In this document: positions 62,119 through 64,000 of the stretch, in pieces
How the letters are laid out: the number at the start of each line of letters is the position of its first letter
Numbering within the stretch: position 1 is the stretch's first letter
Assembly (NCBI GenBank): GCA_019119355.1
Contig: DWXE01000010.1
Span: 1-64,000, forward strand
DNA length: 64,000 nt
Source of the DNA: Candidatus Eisenbergiella merdigallinarum
GTDB lineage: Bacteria; Bacillota; Clostridia; Lachnospirales; Lachnospiraceae
Direction of reading: 5' to 3'
Notes under the pieces: generated by a model
The model's database searches: none
Told to the model about the DNA's origin: nothing
The model's input: only the letters and a program-made list of their open reading frames with translations
Program-made: the position numbers and the translations under genes

Positions 62119-63525
62119 ATGCCTGAACAAAAACCGATTAAAATTACGGAAACAGTTCTCCGGGATGCGCATCAGTCCCTGATCGCTACCAGAATGCCCA
62201 CCGAACTGATGCTTCCGATCGTGGAAAAGATGGATAAGGTGGGATATCATTCCGTAGAGTGCTGGGGCGGCGCGACGTTCGACGCTTCCCTGCGTTTCCT
62301 GAAGGAAGATCCCTGGGACAGACTGCGCCGGTTAAGGGACGGATTTAAGAACACGAAGCTGCAGATGCTGTTCCGCGGCCAGAACATCCTGGGCTATCGC
62401 CACTATGCGGACGACGTGGTGGAATACTTCGTACAGAAGTCCATCGCCAACGGCATCGACATCATCCGTATTTTCGACTGCTTAAACGACCTGCGCAACC
62501 TGGAATGCGCCGTGAAGGCCTGCAACAGGGAAGGCGGCCATGCGCAGATCGCCCTTTCCTATACGCTGGGCGACGCCTACACGCTGGACTACTGGATGAG
62601 CGTTGCGAAACAGATCGAGGAGATGGGAGCGGATTCCATCTGCATTAAGGATATGGCGGGCCTGCTGGTGCCCTATGAGGCCACGAAGCTGATCTCGGCG
62701 ATGAAGAGCGCCACGAAGCTCCCGATCCAGCTGCACACCCACTATACTTCCGGCGTCGCCAGCATGACCTACTTAAAGGCCGTAGAGGCCGGCGTGGACG
62801 TGATCGACTGCGCGATTTCCCCGTTCTCCATGGGAACTTCCCAGCCCGCCACCGAGGTGATGGTGGAGACCTTCAGGGGCACCCCTTACGATACCGGATA
62901 CGACCAGAACCTTCTGGCGGAGATCGCGGACTACTTCCGCCCCTACAGGGAGGAGTGCTTAAAGTCCGGACTGATGGATCCGAAGGTGCTGGGCGTCAAC
63001 ATCAAGACCCTGCTGTATCAGGTGCCCGGCGGGATGCTCTCCAACATGGTGAGCCAGCTCAAAGAGCAGAACGCCAGCGACAAATACGACGATGTGCTCC
63101 AGGAAATCCCCAGAGTCCGCAAGGACTTCGGCGAACCCCCGCTGGTTACCCCTTCTTCCCAGATTGTCGGCACGCAGGCGGTTCTCAACGTGCTGATGGG
63201 CGAACGCTACAAGGTTGCCACGGGAGAGACCAAGGACCTGCTCTCCGGCAAATACGGCTGCACCGTCAAGCCGTTCGATGCGGAAGTTCAGAAGAAGGTC
63301 ATCGGCGATGCGGAAGTGATCACCTGCCGTCCCGCGGATCTGATCCCCAACGAGCTGGAGAAGATCGAGTCGGAGATGAAGCAGTGGAAGCAGCAGGATG
63401 AGGACGTCCTCTCCTATGCGCTGTTCCCTCAGGTGGCCACGGATTTCTTCAAATATCGTCAGGCCCAGCAGGAAAAGGTGGATATGGCCCAGGCGGACAC
63501 GAAGAACGGGGCTTATCCGGCTTAA
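62119..63525 (+). CDS. Oxaloacetate/pyruvate carboxyltransferase subunit (OadA / 5S / PycB type)
   Basis: 468 residues. A pyruvate carboxylase-type barrel with ITETVLRDAHQSLIATRM, GYHSVECWGGATFDASLRF, MLFRGQNILGYRHY, DSICIKDMAGLLVPYEATK (active-site Lys) and IQLHTHYTSGVASMTY (metal His pair); the C-terminal region (NMVSQLKEQNASDKY) belongs to the same family. There is no fused biotinyl domain, so it must use the separate carrier at 60454. It converts oxaloacetate to pyruvate while carboxylating biotin, or the reverse. ATG 62119 has GGAGG 8 nt upstream; ATG 62104 includes the ribosome site. A strong terminator follows at 63578. Confidence 0.94.
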   Translation: MPEQKPIKITETVLRDAHQSLIATRMPTELMLPIVEKMDKVGYHSVECWGGATFDASLRFLKEDPWDRLRRLRDGFKNTKLQMLFRGQNILGYRHYADDVVEYFVQKSIANGIDIIRIFDCLNDLRNLECAVKACNREGGHAQIALSYTLGDAYTLDYWMSVAKQIEEMGADSICIKDMAGLLVPYEATKLISAMKSATKLPIQLHTHYTSGVASMTYLKAVEAGVDVIDCAISPFSMGTSQPATEVMVETFRGTPYDTGYDQNLLAEIADYFRPYREECLKSGLMDPKVLGVNIKTLLYQVPGGMLSNMVSQLKEQNASDKYDDVLQEIPRVRKDFGEPPLVTPSSQIVGTQAVLNVLMGERYKVATGETKDLLSGKYGCTVKPFDAEVQKKVIGDAEVITCRPADLIPNELEKIESEMKQWKQQDEDVLSYALFPQVATDFFKYRQAQQEKVDMAQADTKNGAYPA

Positions 63526-63577
63526 GGGCCGCGTACGGATTCTGCAACTGAAAAAGATTCCCGTCACAGGAAAAGCG

Positions 63578-63628
63578 AACCCCTTCCGGGCGGACAGATT
63601 TCGCATCTGTTCGCCGGAAGGGGTTTTT
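63578..63628 (+). terminator. Terminator of the decarboxylase cluster
   Basis: AACCCCTTCCGG pairs with CCGGAAGGGGTT, with further CGGACAGAT/ATCTGTTCG pairing and a TTCGC loop, followed by T5. Confidence 0.85.
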
Positions 63629-63664
63629 GACGGGACGGGAAGCGTTTTTTGAAAGGGAAGATGG

Positions 63665-64000
63665 ATGAAATTTGTTTTGTCTTACAGCGGCGGGAAGGAC
63701 AGTATCCTGGCGTTGCATAAAATGCTGGAAGCGGGCCATGAGCCCGTAGGGCTTCTTGTGATGGTGAACCGGGAACTGCAGCGTTCCTGGTTTCATGGGG
63801 TGGATCCGGAGCTGCTGCGGGAAATTTCGGATTCGCTGGGGATCCCTCTGATTTTGTGTCAGTCCGCAGGGAACGACTACGATGAAAAGATGGAAGAAGG
63901 GCTCGAAAGGGCGAAAGAGCGGGGGGCAGAAGCCTGCGCCTTCGGCGATATCGACATCGAAGGCCATTTGCTCTGGTGCCGAAAGCGATGCGAAGCCGCG
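63665..64000 (+). CDS. Dph6-like ATP pyrophosphatase (diphthine-ammonia ligase family), 5' part
   Basis: The first 112 residues are in the window; the rest lies beyond 64000. MKFVLSYSGGKDSILALHKM is an N-type ATP pyrophosphatase P-loop (SGGKDS). LLVMVNRELQRSWFHGVDPE and EACAFGDIDIEGHLLWCRKR match the bacterial MJ0570/Dph6-like group, in which Gly-Asp-Ile is conserved. Bacteria lack diphthamide, so the substrate must be something else. GAAAGGGAAG precedes ATG 63665. It is separated by a terminator from the decarboxylase cluster. Confidence 0.88.
   Translation, partial: MKFVLSYSGGKDSILALHKMLEAGHEPVGLLVMVNRELQRSWFHGVDPELLREISDSLGIPLILCQSAGNDYDEKMEEGLERAKERGAEACAFGDIDIEGHLLWCRKRCEAA

Overview
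The window looks like a piece of chromosome from a GC-rich anaerobic member of the Clostridia (Bacillota), most like Lachnospiraceae. This is inferred from gene content: strong AGGAGG-type ribosome binding sites, a T-box upstream of leuS, YesM/YesN and Lpl-type sugar uptake genes, ScpA/ScpB next to DacF/DacB-like carboxypeptidases, a Re-type citrate synthase, and a sodium-pump decarboxylase cluster. Genes are dense and mostly on the + strand. I see no tRNA, rRNA, CRISPR array, intact insertion sequence or prophage.

Layout. 0-2.5 kb: the end of ligA overlaps metA, followed by the decayed remains of an AAA ATPase / DUF4276 gene pair. 2.5-10.1 kb: an MFS transporter, a secreted protein of unknown function, an AgcS amino-acid symporter, a LytTR regulator with a LiaF-like membrane protein, and a rubredoxin-fused glutamate-synthase-like enzyme. 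10.3-19.6 kb: a probable carbohydrate-use locus with a large FAD oxidoreductase, two ABC permeases, a binding lipoprotein, a YesN response regulator and a YesM kinase. Two promoters in it share an exact 16-bp element at nearly the same distance from the -10 box.

19.6-28.5 kb: an ammonium channel fused to a P-II domain, a LexA-type SOS pair (Y-family polymerase and YolD-like protein), an iron-sulfur aldo/keto reductase, a palindrome-rich spacer, and an aromatic operon aroF-tyrA-aroA on the - strand. 28.7-39.4 kb: an EF-G-like GTPase, a membrane protein of unknown function, T-box-controlled leuS, and a Gld-type ABC system with a fused permease/auxiliary protein. 39.5-41.8 kb (- strand): an intracellular-type subtilase and three small uncharacterised proteins.

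42-51.3 kb: Re-citrate synthase, a GntR regulator and isocitrate dehydrogenase, which together point to 2-oxoglutarate/glutamate synthesis; then gtrA-like, rarA, degV-like, alaS and rpsU. 51.4-58 kb is cell-envelope and chromosome segregation: a GH25 lysozyme with wall-binding repeats, two D,D-carboxypeptidases, a metallophosphoesterase, scpA and scpB. 58.1-63.5 kb is a biotin-dependent sodium-pump cluster with two different carboxyltransferases (12S-like and 5S-like) sharing one biotin carrier. The window ends inside a Dph6-like ATP pyrophosphatase gene.

Most functions are standard. The more unusual items are the two-promoter operator, the FAD enzyme with a degenerate second dinucleotide fold, the Amt-PII fusion, the two-carboxyltransferase cluster with a lipoprotein-type gamma subunit, the uncharacterised - strand cluster, and several structured repeats.
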